DNA of 64,000 bases, taken from positions 9,407,001-9,471,000 of the forward strand of contig NC_079888.1 of the NCBI RefSeq assembly GCF_029227915.1, given 5' to 3'. The translations under genes and the position numbers were made by a program. Each line of letters starts with the position of its first letter. Within the stretch, counting starts at the first letter, position 1. Of the stretch, positions 1 to 26,981 are shown one piece after another. The notes beneath the pieces were generated by a model that was given only the letters and a program-made list of their open reading frames with translations, had not been told where the DNA came from and searched no databases. Source of the DNA: Hydractinia symbiolongicarpus. Lineage: Eukaryota > Cnidaria > Hydrozoa > Anthoathecata > Hydractiniidae.

Positions 1-394
1 AAAATCAATCTAAATGTTATTAAAACGCCAATGGGTCACGAAAAAAAGAACACTCGAACTTACAAGATGAGAATATTCTTAGGAGATTCTTAACTTTTTG
101 TGTAATTTCATTCCGAATGTTCTTATAGAAAGAGTATTCCTATAAGAAAGGGTGTACAATTAAACTAACGTGATCTGGGAACAAGTTTGGTTTTCTACTG
201 TCACAAGTAGTTAGATCAAAGCGTAAATATTATAGACGAAATTAGTAACGGATATTAAAACGGTCGTAAAATGTCCTAAACTACATTTTTTTACCCGATC
301 TGGTATAACGCCGCTAAAAATTTAGAAATATCATTTTTTTAAAACCTGACTGAAAATATATATTTATTCAACGACTTTTTCGCCGCTTTTTTAG
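1..394. other. Intron or 5' flank of the creatine kinase gene
   Basis: No convincing coding exon is visible here. The stretch is AT-rich and ends in a pyrimidine tract with an AG at 393-394, which is the splice acceptor of the first visible creatine kinase exon. It is therefore most likely intron. The missing N-terminal exon(s) should lie to the left of the window. Confidence 0.6.
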
Positions 395-2798
395 ACTGAC
401 GGCAAAAAAATTGATGTAGATAATTTTCCGGAGTTATCAAAGCATAATAATTGGATGAGCAAAGTTTTAACAAAAGATATGTACGAACGAATGAGTAAAG
501 TTAAACCTAAGAGTGGATATTCTTTTGATCGAATCATTCAAACTGGTGTTGATAACCCAGGGCATCCATTTATTTTTACCGTGGGTTGTGTAGCCTTGGA
601 TGAAGATTCATACTCAGATTTCAAAGAGTTTTTTGATGAAGTCATTCGTGGAAGACATGGAGGTTCGTTGTCCTTGCATGATTACAGCAGCAAGCCAACC
701 TCGTCCCAAAGAACCCTCTTGTCGTTTTTTTTTATTGTAAAGGCGCGGTCCACAATATAAAAAAGCGAAAAGACGGGTCTTCCGGACGAGGTTGGTCAAA
801 GACTAGATTTTTGCAAAAGATAAAAAACCATTTCTTTACTAATCTTGATGTTAAATATGTTAATTTTTTAATCAATTCTTAAAATTTTATTTTCAATTTA
901 AATTAAATTCTTGAAAATGTGCGCAAAAAAAAATATTTTTATCAATCACGAAAATAAGAATCGTATATAATTTAAATTTTACGTTATACCATCAATCAGG
1001 ATATGCTCCCGATGCTAAGCATAAAACAGATCTCAATCCTGGTCATCTTAAAGGAGGAAGTTTTGATCCCGACTTTGTGCTGTCGTGTCGTGTTAGAACT
1101 GGTCGAAGCATACGAGGTCTTGCTCTGCCACCGCATTGCACAAGAGCTGAACGAAGAAAGGTCGAGACTATTGTAACTGACGGTCTGGCGTCTCTTACTG
1201 GTGATTTCAAAGGTAAACAGCTTTTAAAATTCAGTTATTGATTCCATAATTGTAAAATTCTCTAGAAACTTTGCTACTCACATTTGCAAAATAATTTTCA
1301 TAACAAACCAATAAGCAACTACATTCATGGTCAAAATATTATTGCAATTAATGCTTAATTTCGCGTCGCAAACCCTGCATTCAGACGAACTTCATAAACC
1401 AACTTCTGTTTGGGTAATGTCCGTACTCGCAGTATATGCCATAACCCGTTGTCAATTGCATTATTATTTAACTGTAGGCAAATATTATCCCCTCGCTGGT
1501 ATGACAGAAGAAGTTCAAGACAAACTAATCGAAGATCACTTTTTGTTTGACAAGCCTGTGTCACCTTTGCTTACATCGTCTGGCATGGCACGAGATTGGC
1601 CAGATGCGAGAGGAATCTGGCACAACAATGACAAAAACTTTCTTGTCTGGGTAAACGAGGAAGACCACATTCGCGTCATTTCGATGGAAAAAGGAGGAGA
1701 CATGAAGGCTGTGTTCAATCGATTTTGCACCGGTCTTTCTCTCTTTGAGCAAAGCATTAAAGAGAGTAACAATGAGTTTATGTGGAACGAACATCTTGGA
1801 TACATATTAACATGTCCGTCTAATTTAGGTAAGTCTCAAAGTAGCTATAACTTCGCAAAAACCAATCAAGAAAGTTAAATAACATGCAATTTAAGCTTTT
1901 GTTCAATGAATTCTGTCTTCAGCGGACACCTCGTAAGTCGGAACGCATTGATTTACTCCGGCTCAAGCATTTATGAAAATTCTATATAAAGCGGACATGT
2001 GTATAAAGCGAACACTTTTTGCACCAACTGTGTTTGCTTTAGCAGAACCCATTAATTAGAGCCAAACAAATTTTTGTAATATTACACGTTGGTGACATCG
2101 TAGTTTGAATTACATAAATACTACTGTATTATCAGCTAAATAACCCAGAAATTAATGTTAGCCTAATAACTTCTTTTTTAGGTACTGGCATTCGTGCAGG
2201 TGTCCACGTGAAGTTACCATTGCTGTCAGAAGATAAAAGATTTGATCAGATGCTTAAAAAAATGAGATTGCAAAAACGAGGTAAGTTCACTTTAAGTGAA
2301 CCATTCTCTGCTGAGACGATGAAAATCAAAACATGAATATTTTTTTCCGCCTAGCATTTTATGATTAAAATAGGATTGATACCTTTAGTGTTCTTTGGGT
2401 TGAAAATGGTCCCACATATTTTCCAGCACGAATAACGTGTATCTCTTTCGATTCAGACAATCACAACAGTAATAGAAAATAAAAATGAGAATATACTATA
2501 ATATATGAGATAGCTGCGATTAGCGATAGAGGATTTCTCATGGATTTTCCGACGGTTGAATTTTTGTGAATTTTTACGGACGTACGGCTAGTCTTATACA
2601 ACCCTCTTATTATTTCTAGGTACTGGAGGTGTGGACACAGCTTCGTCGAATGGAACATTTGATATATCCAATTCGGATCGTTTGGGTTTCTCCGAAGTCG
2701 AGCTTGTTCAGGTGGTAGTTGATGGAGTTAATTTGTTGGTAGACATGGAAAAGAAACTTATGGCTGGTGAAAGCATTGATAATTTGGTGCCAAAATAA
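395..2798 (+). CDS. Creatine kinase, 3' five exons (5' partial)
   Basis: Phosphagen kinase that moves phosphate between ATP and creatine. I read five exons: 395-662, 1000-1212, 1478-1828, 2182-2280 and 2620-2798. All have GT..AG borders, all four introns are phase 1, and together they give 369 residues plus TAA. Family landmarks in order are FPELSKHNN near the N terminus, [11 protein letters not shown], the ATP-binding arginine motif [10 protein letters not shown], the substrate loop [30 protein letters not shown], the reactive-cysteine motif TCPSNLG and GTGGVDTAS. The serine-type CPSNLG and the GTGGVDT loop favour creatine over arginine kinase. Creatine kinases are about 380 residues when cytosolic, so only about 10 residues (or a mitochondrial targeting peptide plus a few) are missing upstream; I cannot tell which. 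An AATAAA overlaps the stop. Intron 1 carries a MITE and intron 3 another repeat fragment. Confidence 0.95.
695..795. mobile_element. Short MITE with CCAACCTCGTCC ends (intron 1 of creatine kinase)
   Basis: A 101-bp element bounded by perfect 12-bp inverted ends, CCAACCTCGTCC at 695-706 and GGACGAGGTTGG at 784-795. It has no coding capacity. The same ends recur at 40.8, 43.7, 46.7 and 63.3 kb in this window, so this is a dispersed family. It lies just after the donor site of exon 395-662. Confidence 0.7.
1917..2030. repeat. AGCGGACA-type repeat fragment in creatine kinase intron 3
   Basis: The intron holds several spaced AGCGGACA / AAGCGAACA words, for example near 1920, 1989 and 2007. They resemble the sub-terminal repeats of pogo/Tigger-type DNA elements. 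No clear opposite end was found, so this is probably a fragment. Confidence 0.35.
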
Positions 2799-2799
2799 A
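2794..2799 (+). terminator. Poly(A) signal overlapping the creatine kinase stop codon
   Basis: AATAAA begins two bases before the TAA stop (2796-2798). If used, the 3' UTR would be only about 10-30 bases long. No stronger signal was picked out immediately downstream, but longer 3' UTRs cannot be excluded. Confidence 0.35.
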
Positions 2800-4165
2800 T
2801 CTCTTAATTTTGTTTCGTATAACATATGTAAAACTGGAAAAATAATAGCTTAACGAGACATTTTTGTTTTGTTTTTGTTGCTGGGTTTAAAGCTATCTTT
2901 TTATAGATTATGTAATACGAAGTCACTATGCACCTTTCAGTAAACACACATTCAATTGGACTGAACAATACTTTGCGGTGTCTGTAAATATGACTGTCAT
3001 CCCCCACACTTGTATGCAACTGTAGACTTAATACCCTCCCCATCTAACCGCCTATCATCTTAAATACTCATTTCTTAGTCCTTGTGTCTTTTAGTCTGAA
3101 AAGCATAGCACTGTGTACAATCTTTAGTTTTTCCCAGATTTTTAAAGCACTTTTGTCCGCACTTCTTTCACGCACCTTAAGTTAAGTAATTTTCTCGAAG
3201 ACTTGTTTTATAGATTGGTTCTCGCGAATCAGTAATGTTGAGATATTCGATGAGATTTTTTTATTCTTTTTTGCGAATAAATCATTTTTTGGGCAGATTT
3301 ATTTTCGAAAACCTATTTTTTCAAATTTTAATTTATTCCAGGCTTATTTATATAGATAAGGTAACCTTTACTTGATCATAATTTTCATCAACTACAAGAA
3401 AAAAGTTTAACAAAGAAAACAAAAACAAGCAAAACAACAACAACAAAAATTCTTTATTTCAAAAATTTCGCAAAGTTTCATTTTATCAGATAAATTATTT
3501 CTATTATTTCGCAATTATTTTTGTGAGTTGATCTTTCTGGTTCGCAAATATGGATAACATTCGCGAAAATCAGTCTGATGTATAAATTTTTTAATGTACA
3601 CCTTGTAAAAATAATGTAAGTAATAATAATACTCCCTTTTTTTCACAAGCAGGACGTGTTTGTTCACTCTCTGATTGGAAAGAATTCACGTGCATCTTGC
3701 TTTAGAGGCTCACTAGCTTGCCAATCAAAATCAAAATTTCATAAGTTTTTTTTCATATATCATGGAACTTAGACAAGTTTTAAAACAAGATATGTTCTAC
3801 ACACATTTTTAAAAAAACTAAATTTTTAACCAGTGGTCAATTTACTTATTTTTCTACTGTTCTAAACAAACATATCGCTTATAACCTGAAATTCCAGCTT
3901 AATGTTTTTGTAAAGCATATTCTTACAAATGAAAAAGAGTGTAGATGTACACTTTATAAAAAGTTTCCCTACCCAAGCATTCTTCTCCTTGTTTTGCTTT
4001 TTTTAGCCCCTTTATTTAATTTAGTTATAATGTATCACGTTATTTATAAAAAATTTGATTTGTTTGCTGGTATTTTAGGTTAAAAAAGTTTAGAAAAATA
4101 AAGATAAATAAAAACAAAATGGAATTAAGAATAATGATCAACCCGATTTGAATCTCTATCTTTCT
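2800..4165. other. Intergenic, no gene seen
   Basis: AT-rich sequence containing only short chance reading frames on both strands. No splice-supported exon, RNA gene or repeat family was recognised. Confidence 0.5.
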
Positions 4166-4169
4166 CCGG

Positions 4170-4760
4170 CTTCCAAATCGTCCACAAATTTCGTCTTAAT
4201 TCGTCTCATAATAAATCGTCTCGTACTTTTTTTGCATAACCCTTTTAATATATCAAATAATTTTTTGTGATAATATTGCAATTTGGTACCGTCTTAATTT
4301 GTTTCATATCCGAATCGTCTCCTAATAGTCGAAGTTCGTCTTAACCCTATTCGGTTCAGAGAGATTCCGCCTCTATAACTTTTGGTAGACTAGTTTGATG
4401 ACACAAACTTGGTACACTAACAGTACGTTATGAAGGAAACAAAATGGCAACAATAAATTTAAGCTTATGTCAGCACTTTTTCTGTGAAGTCGTCTCTGAA
4501 TCGTCTTATTTTGTCTCTGAGTTTTCAATTTGTCTCCGAATCGTTTTCGTCTTGTGGTCGAAATTCGTCTTTCTTAGGATATCATATGTTTCAGAAATAA
4601 ATTCGTCTCCGAATCGTCTTATTTGGTCTTCGAATCTTCTTAATTCCAACCTGATCCCAAGGCTCTTGTGGATCCTGAGCCGTTATTATGGAGTTTAACT
4701 TCATCAACAAGGGAAATTGCCCTGGGAAAGAGGTTGTCTTAATTGGTGTGCGAGTAGTCT
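4170..4760. repeat. Degenerate CGTCT-rich minisatellite
   Basis: The word TCGTCT or CGTCTC recurs irregularly every 15-30 bases (for example AATCGTCTCC, TTCGTCTTAA, CCGAATCGTC) from about 4175 to 4340 and again from about 4487 to 4760. The array is interrupted at 4341-4480 by a piece resembling the piggyBac-type MITE at 45 kb. Units are too diverged to give a fixed period by eye. Confidence 0.55.
4341..4480 (+). mobile_element. Truncated copy of a piggyBac-type MITE
   Basis: Starts TTAACCCTATTCGGT, the left end of the element at 44999-45707, and follows it for about 135 bases (CCGCC..ATAACTTTT, CAAACTTGG, GTACGTTATGA.GGAA, CAAAATGGCA, CAATAAAT, GTCAGCAC). It then breaks off into the CGTCT repeat. 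No right end is present. Confidence 0.7.
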
Positions 4761-5099
4761 CCTTGTTAAAACGTGACAAAATTTAGCCAAGGTAACTTTT
4801 TTGCCGATTTATATTTCTTGCCGACTTATATTTTGCGATATGAGGGGGTTCTTTCTCCGGCTGCCGTTAGCGCAACCATGTTTATAGAAACATAATGGAT
4901 GCCGGACACCCTAAGAAGCAAATGAACGACAATCTGGCTTGATTTGTTTGTCCTTTTTTATCTATTCCCTATTATTTTATTTCATACGTTTTAATTATAT
5001 TATAAGCGCTGTTTTCTGGGAATTCGTAGAAGTCTTGTATTTTCCATTTTGTCCTCAAGAATCTAAATGTGCATATTTACATGGCTAGCTAATGGCTTT

Positions 5100-5358
5100 G
5101 ATGGGGAGTCCTCCTGGAGTATTTAATGCTCTATTTGAGCTAGGCAAACCCAATTAGAGTCAGCACTCTGCCAGACAACTCCCTGCAACATCCAACGGCC
5201 CACACAGTGTGCTATTTTCCCAATTCCCCCCACATGGCTTGGGTTAACCCGGGGCTATGGTAATATTCAATTGCCCATATTGAATCGCCACCAAGGGGAA
5301 TCGAACCCCAGTCTCCCGCACAAAGTACGAGAGTGATAACCGATAAACTATGGCGCCA
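5100..5358 (-). mobile_element. tRNA-derived SINE, family A
   Basis: Read on the minus strand, the element opens with a tRNA-like head (TGGCGCCATAG). It has an A box TAGTTTATCGG at 5340-5350 and a perfect B box GGTTCGATTCC at 5297-5307. A non-tRNA body follows, including GGGTTAACCCAAGCCATGTG. Acceptor-stem pairing is poor, so it is not a working tRNA gene. The left border near 5100 is approximate. Diverged relatives lie at 6826-6947 and 27037-27125. Confidence 0.75.
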
Positions 5359-5728
5359 TAATAATACGTCTTGCAGAAATTAAAAGGAGGGGGGTGAATA
5401 TAATGCTGTCCTGTAAGTCAAAAGGAAAACTAACAAACAGTGTCTAGCTACCTACTTAAATGTGTTAAGTCATTTTTGGATATGACATCTTCATCTCTTT
5501 GCTTCAAACTTTTCCTACAATAATCACTAAAATCTCTAGAACTCTTAGTGATTATATTCTTATATTCCAGTGTGCTGGACACCATGTCTGGTAATATTTT
5601 CACATCAATTTTTGATCGTCTATACCACAATTTATAATTTTGCTTTGATTTGTGAAAAAACCACCCTGCAAGTCTTTGTATGCAGTAGAGCTGCATACTA
5701 AGACTGGGAAAATTGACAAAGACTTTAG

Positions 5729-5884
<156 letters not shown>

Positions 5885-6133
5885 AACTGGATACTGTTGT
5901 GTTTACATCAAGAATGGTTCCTGGACCAGAGCAGTAGAAACTAAACAGGCCAGAGCATACCGCATATAACAGAAAAAACCTCTTGAGATTGAGTCTATAT
6001 GTAAGGTTTTTTTCAAAAAGTTAGTTAAAAAAGTTGGCAACGGGATAAACAAAACCTAATCCTTGGATAATCTAGTCATGAATTTCTTTCACAGTTGAAA
6101 ATTGCCAAGGTTATTCTTGTTTATAAAAAAGGT

Positions 6134-6174
6134 TATTAGATAATAAGGAAAGTTTGTTTCCTTATTATCTAATA
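6134..6174. repeat. Perfect hairpin, 18-bp arms, 5-base loop
   Basis: Arms 6134-6151 and 6157-6174 are exact reverse complements (TTAGATAATAAGGAAA in the left arm). The hairpin lies in intergenic DNA before the DRC11 gene. It may be the remains of a palindromic element; no function is assigned. Confidence 0.8.
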
Positions 6175-6825
6175 TTAATAAGATCTTTTAAAACATGTGT
6201 TTATTAATTCTTTGACCCAGCATTAATTTTTTGCTTTTATCAGTTCGGATTCAAATAAATCACTCTACTGCACATGCTCTTCAGAACATATATATATATA
6301 CCAAAATAACACAGATTGCCTTTATATTTTTTATTTGTTGATTTTCAAAGGACTGTCAACCATAAAATACTTTTTAAAATAATTTTTTACAGTTGTATTA
6401 GAGGAAGCGCCCTTAATATTTTTTCCTATTTATCTTGGAGGTGACAATTCATTTGCTGATAATATTTTGCCTATGTTTTGATAAATCTTGAAATTTGTTT
6501 CCAAAAGGATGAAGATGGACCTGAAATCTCTTTTCTGGTGGCCGAATGCTAATAAGGTCTTTTTGAATGCAAGTAACACTGTATTATGTTCTGTTTGAAG
6601 CATAAGCTTATAAATAAATGTACCTATTTGAATAGTGCTCACCATAAAAGTTAAAATTTTAAACAAGCACAGGGAAGCTTAATTGGGCATTTATGGTATT
6701 GTAAGTTTTTGTTAATGGAAAAAACTTTTCTCTGCATCAAATATCTTATCTCCCTGTGATTCCGATCTCAACTGGAAGTCTAAAATTATTGCTACTGCTG
6801 TGAAACTCAAGGGGCGAAAGGAGCC

Positions 6826-6947
6826 GTCTCACCCATTTTCCTTACATAGCTGGACTTAACCCAGGGCTATGGTAACATCTACTCTGCCATAGTGAATTGC
6901 TGACAAGAGAAATTAAACACTTAACTCTTGCACAAAGTGCAAGAGTT
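6826..6947 (-). mobile_element. Diverged SINE family A fragment
   Basis: Matches the 5100-5358 SINE in the same orientation: CTTAACCCAGGGCTATGGTAA, then GTGAATTGCTGACAAG, then CTTGCACAAAGTGCAAGAG. The B box is destroyed and the element is older than its neighbour. It sits about 80 bases before the DRC11 start codon. Confidence 0.6.
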
Positions 6948-7031
6948 CACAAAAACACTAAAATATATTATTTTTGTTCTTTTAGTGTGTAAACTGAAAT
7001 TAAAAAAATGTAAATCAAGAAAGAATTCACC

Positions 7032-22297
<15,266 letters not shown>

Positions 22298-22414
22298 TCC
22301 CTTTTTTAATTCCATAAAATTTGTATATATATACATGCTAGAGAGTTTTATTTTTCCAATCTAACTTTATCGTTTGTAATATTGACGTGGCTTAGATAAT
22401 ATAGTAATATTAAT

Positions 22415-22420
22415 AATAAA
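22415..22420 (+). terminator. Candidate poly(A) signal of DRC11
   Basis: AATAAA 118 bases after the DRC11 stop codon, in AT-rich sequence. It is the first canonical hexamer downstream. Confidence 0.5.
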
Positions 22421-22724
22421 TCATTTAGCATCAACAGAAATCTTTCCATTTCTGGGTGTCACGTAACCCCCATTGTATAACTTAATGTTTTTTTATAAGC
22501 AATACAAAATTTAATGTTGCTCAGGTTTCGATACTTTACAAGCTCAATTCTTGCTCAGTTGTTTTTGTTGGCTATTTACCCTAATTTATGTCTTTGCTTG
22601 CCCAGTTAGGGAGCGTTCACATATTACGTAATCAATTTTTCGCCTATTTTCTCCTTCCCCCTTCCCCATGCAATCAGTCGTAATCATTTGGTTGACGTCC
22701 CTCCCAGAATTACGTCATCATCTA

Positions 22725-22743
22725 CCCCCCCCCCCCCCCCCCC
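22725..22743 (+). repeat. Poly(C) tract, 19 bases
   Basis: Nineteen consecutive C residues in an otherwise AT-rich genome, with more C-rich sequence on both sides (CCTTCCCCCTTCCCC upstream, CTTCCCCTC downstream). It adjoins a repeat fragment with TACGTAA and ACGTCA words. Confidence 0.95.
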
Positions 22744-23151
22744 TTCCCCTCAAAGAAACAAATATGTTCAAATATAAAAATCCTAACAAGTCCTGGTGAC
22801 GAGGTTAGCTATTTTCAAAATTCCTATGTGTTGTGTTTTATTTACTTCAGACTGGCTGTTGCTTACAAAGGATTAGGATTCATATTGCTTCTTAAAAACA
22901 ACACATAATACAAATTAATGTGTTGGTTGTGTATGTTCGATGACCTTCCACCAGGTCACGTCGAAAAAGCCATTTGACGTCAATACGTTAGCAGCGCTCT
23001 AATGTGACGTCATTTCAGATTTAAAACAAGAATGTAAGGACGCGTGTCGTTATACATGACGCAAATTACAGGTTCGTAAATTTATCTAAACCTGTATCTA
23101 AAAATTATACAATTTTTTTATCGAATACTGTGGGATTTTACAACCTATTTG

Positions 23152-23199
23152 TAAGTAAGTAAGGGGAAGTTTTAACGTCCTTGGGGATTCCATCCTAAT
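23152..23199 (-). mobile_element. 3' scrap of SINE family B
   Basis: On the minus strand it reads TTAGGATGGAATCCCCAAGG, then ACGTTAAAACTTCCCC and TTACTTACTT. This is the exact 3' terminus of the SINE copies at 20816 and 60279. Only the tail survives, as expected of a 5'-truncated insertion. Confidence 0.8.
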
Positions 23200-24027
23200 A
23201 TACTTTACCTGATACCTTCAAAAAGTTTTTCTAAACATTTTTGCTTCGCATTGCTGCATGACCGCAGGCTAAGAGTAATACCTTCTAGCTACATGTGCTC
23301 AAAATCCGTCCTGTTAGATGCGTCCTTGTGACATGCAATGTAACAAACTTTTATTTAAAGGAGAGGCGAACAAAAAATTATTTTGTGGCAGCTAGAAAAT
23401 TTTAAGCGATAGAAAATAATATAGATTTCTAAATCCTAAGATAACTACTTTGATAACAAATAAATAACTATATTTCACGACTAAGTATCTATATATCTTT
23501 CTAACAACATTCTTACAAAATTTTGATGGCTGTATGGGTTAAAATGAGTTTGTGTTTTTGTACTTACCAGTAAAATCAAAAATAAGATCTTTGACTTGAG
23601 ATAACTAAGAATATATTACGTGCGATAGTAGTAACAACATTTTATAACCTTCGTTTCAGCTTCTTTGAACTTAAAAAATATCTATGACCAACAACAACAT
23701 TTGTTTCATGTTTTCAGTCTATTTTCCACAACAAACAACGAGCTTGTAATTGAATAAATATACACACCGAAAACATTCAACAACAAATCGAACGCGTGGC
23801 TTCATCTTTATACGGGAATCTTTACTTTCTTTATCTTTACTCACAGAGTTAATATCAATTTGTCAGTGCGTTCAGTAGTATAAAATAATTAAATATGTTC
23901 GTCACATGTTGTTCAACATTTTATGCTATTTTGATCTTCATCATTTCCTTAATTCATTATATTATGTGTATTGAGCTGTGACCATCACAATAAGGAAAAC
24001 TATATATTTTATTGTTTTTTAATTTAG

Positions 24028-25271
24028 CCACCCGTTTTAAGCTTCGTTACAGTGATGTTTTACTTTCTCTAGGAAAACCAAAGTTTTGTTTTATCAACAC
24101 TGGAAGCAGCTTTCAAGATGTAAACTATTGCATTTCGGGTTTAAAATGTTTTCGATGGCCAAGCCACATGCGGTGCAAAAAAAATGCTGGGAATCGTCGG
24201 GAAGAACAGACGACACCTAAAAAGTCTTTCAATTCTAATAATCAAATCTTCACCAAGCAATTATCTCTGTATATTGATTTGAATGCAGAATCCAATTCAC
24301 CATTTACATCAACCGTCGTTACACGCCCGTACAGTGCATATGAGCTGCGCAGTAAACAATTTGCGAAGCGATATTCAAGTAAAACGATAAAGCATTCAAT
24401 CTATAAAAAAGAAAAAACATGTGATTTATTGTCAGCACATTCTGCAAATAATGTTGAAAAGAAGGAAAAGATAAATCGTTCAACGTTGACCTGCTCTGAA
24501 GAAAGCAAGCAAGAAGGAGATACGAAGGTGCGAAAAGTAAACTCACAGGCCAAAAAGAGTTACCCCAAACCGGCATACTGCAAAGGAAGGAAGCAGGAGG
24601 GAGAACTAAATGAGCAAAAAAATATTATAAAGAACGTACAAAAACCTTTATCTAACTCGAAATCTATTACCAAAGAACCTTCTGTGCCTATCTTAACCAG
24701 TTACAAAAGCATTTATCATCATTATAAGCATCTCTTAGGTGAATTTATGACTGCGAAGGAGATAGAAAGGTTAGATCACGACAAAGGAGAGTACGAAAGA
24801 GACATCAAGTCGCGTGTAAACAAATACAATGCCAATCGGGCAGAAAGTGCAGTTTTGAATGGAACCCATTCTCATCATTTAACACATGGATGTTATTTGG
24901 AAAGTAACTTAGTAAAAATGGAATCCACGGATTCACTAGCTGTTTTACCCATGAGACTTGGCCTGCGTACGTTCTCTGATGTCCTGCAGTCCTTACCCAA
25001 ACCTTTCGAATATAGAAAGGAAGGAACCATCGAAGAAAGCCCAAGTAAAAAAAAATTGGAAACGAAGAAAAAGGCGGTATGGAACAATCCTGTCTCAAAG
25101 CGTCGAGAGATTAATTCAGCCAAGAGTAGCAGAAAGTTAACCGTGCCAAGAAGATCTCCTTCGCCGTGCTTAACACATAAAAGTTGTTTAAGTGTGACGA
25201 ATTCGTATGAACGCCTAACACGAGCCCAATCACTTTTTGAATATAAAACAGTGTATTTAAAAAAGCTATAA
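24028..25271 (+). CDS. Uncharacterised basic protein, large (probably 3'-terminal) exon
   Basis: An open frame of more than 1.2 kb ends at TAA 25271. The frame runs upstream to a good acceptor (AG at 24026-24027, phase such that two bases complete a codon), and no ATG occurs before 24168. The protein therefore either starts at 24168 (367 residues) or has an upstream exon that I could not identify. It is Lys/Ser-rich and predicted soluble, with no signal peptide or membrane segment. Distinct stretches are SLYIDLNAESNSPFTSTVVT, RPYSAYELRSKQFAKRYSS, YHHYKHLLGEFMTAKEIERL and LPMRLGLRTFSDVLQSLP. I do not recognise a family. The length and non-repetitive composition argue against chance. An AATAAA lies at 25448-25453. 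Confidence 0.7.
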
Positions 25272-26981
25272 CTGTATATTGTGAAAGTTCTTGTTTATTC
25301 GTTGTTTTCATTGTTGCACCGGCCTTACAAAAAATGATATCTGTCGCAGTAAACTTTTTTTAAAGCAAAGGTGACCAAGGTTCTACAACCTCAGACATGA
25401 ATTAGTAGAAAGAAGAGCGAAATTTCTTTTTCTATTTAACCTAGAAGAATAAAATTCTTATCCTTCTAGTTCTAACTAACACGCACTCCAAACTTATCAA
25501 AGTGCACTTGTCAGTTTTCATAGCGGACTTTTGGTTTAGATAAAAAAAATCTTAACAATACTTTTTAGATTTTACTGACGTTAGCACGTCCTAATTCCGT
25601 GACCCTCAGGACTGTAGAAAAGGTTGTTTATTAATTCTGGCTATTATGGATAGCATTTTCGACGTTTTTACGCCCCTGCGATCCCTGCCAAAGTAAAAAT
25701 TTTGCAGCCTATGCCAGCTGTAGAGTTCTGGTCAAGAGATGTTTGGCCTTTTCGAAAAATGGCAAAGAGAATTAAATTTCGCGAGTTTTTATCACTTTCG
25801 TGAAAATAAGTTCTTGAGAAGATTATTGGGACATTATTCGCGAAATCGTGAGAAATAGCTCCTGCAAAATTTGGATTTATTATTTTTTTTTTTTTTTTAT
25901 AAAGCGATTTTTTCTTTTGATTTACTTATGTAAATTTCAACTTCAGCAGTATTTGTTTCATGTTTTCTACAAAAACCTTTCTAGCTAACCGTATCAATTT
26001 CTTTTTTACAAAATTTGCGAAACTAAATTTATGCAAAAATTAAATTTCATGTTTAAAATATTTTGGGTAGTTCCAAAAGTTTATTCTAAATTTATTAAGG
26101 ATTAATTTGACGTCACTAACAAAAATTATTAGTAAAGATATTGCATTTTGCCTATGACGTCACATTTCGCGAAAGTAACCAGAGGACTAAATTCGTTTAG
26201 TTTTTTCAACTTGGGTCACGCAATCCGTTTTTACGAACCATTATATTTTATCTAAACGGGTTTCTGGTGACGTCATTAAAAATTTAAAACTCTGATCTTA
26301 ACAGCCAATTAAAACATCTTATCCTATTTATTAATGGTGTTTCAGAAAAGAAAATGTATTTGCAGGACTATTGCTGACAGTATCAAAACTTAATTCTTAA
26401 AGTGTATAGGGCGAAAACGCAACAGGTAAGTTTCCACAGTTCCCACAACAGGTAAGTTCCCACAGTTCCCACACTAAACAATTCGCTAAACATTCAGAAG
26501 GGGTTCCCTTCAAGGGCCATTCACCTAATCTTATATACTAATACTCAAGTTCTCTCTGTCTGGCACATCTTTACCAAGTTGATATTTCTATATCTTATTT
26601 ACTACGCGGTAAATCAATCCTAAGATAGCTAAGTATTGCAACGATTCAATAATTAGTTAAGTCACTGCACTGACAAATTTAAGACTAAATAAATTAGAGA
26701 CGAGGTGGTAACATGAGTTTTTTCATCACCGCGGTTGTAAGCAAGGCCTACCTGAGACCTAAATAGTTCAATTTCCCGGAAACTGAGGCAATTTACCTGA
26801 TTCCAAACACATGTGTTAATGACTTCGATCTCTCTGCTGTAAGCGTTGGTCAGGAATAGATAATCATGTGAAATTTTTGGTCAGCGTTTTAAGCTCTACA
26901 CAATAAAATCTTTTTTTTTTGATTTGGACGGGTGCTTGCGTCAATAAAATTTTTATTAATCATTGCCAATGGTGGAATTAT
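25272..26981. other. Intergenic, no gene seen
   Basis: AT-rich, with only short chance frames. It contains several GTGACGTCA / TGACGTCAT words (26109-26280) and a 26-base tandem duplication at 26420-26471. The pieces near 26530 (ATACTAATACTC..TCTCTGTCTGGC) look like worn repeat ends. Confidence 0.5.
26420..26471 (+). repeat. Two-copy 26-bp tandem duplication
   Basis: Units 26420-26445 and 26446-26471 (CAACAGGTAAG.TTCCCA) differ at a single base. Each unit contains an AGGTAAGT splice-donor-like word, probably by chance. Confidence 0.85.

Larger units (their letters stand above)
22298..24027. other. Intergenic/intron between DRC11 and the 24-kb gene
   Basis: No convincing exon. It holds a repeat fragment beginning GGGAGCGTTCACATATTACG (about 22609) with ACGTCA/TACGTAA words, a 19-base C run at 22725-22743, and a SINE tail at 23152-23199. 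The right end is a pyrimidine-rich acceptor (AG at 24026-24027). Part of this stretch may therefore be an intron of the next gene. Confidence 0.5.

Noticed and set aside
1327-1878. 183-codon single frame in creatine kinase
   Set aside because: The first 50 codons are intron read-through. Only 1478-1828 is exon, as shown by the acceptor at 1476-1477 and family alignment.
24319-25123. Minus-strand frames opposite the 24-kb gene
   Set aside because: Shadows of the long plus-strand exon; no independent splice or start context.
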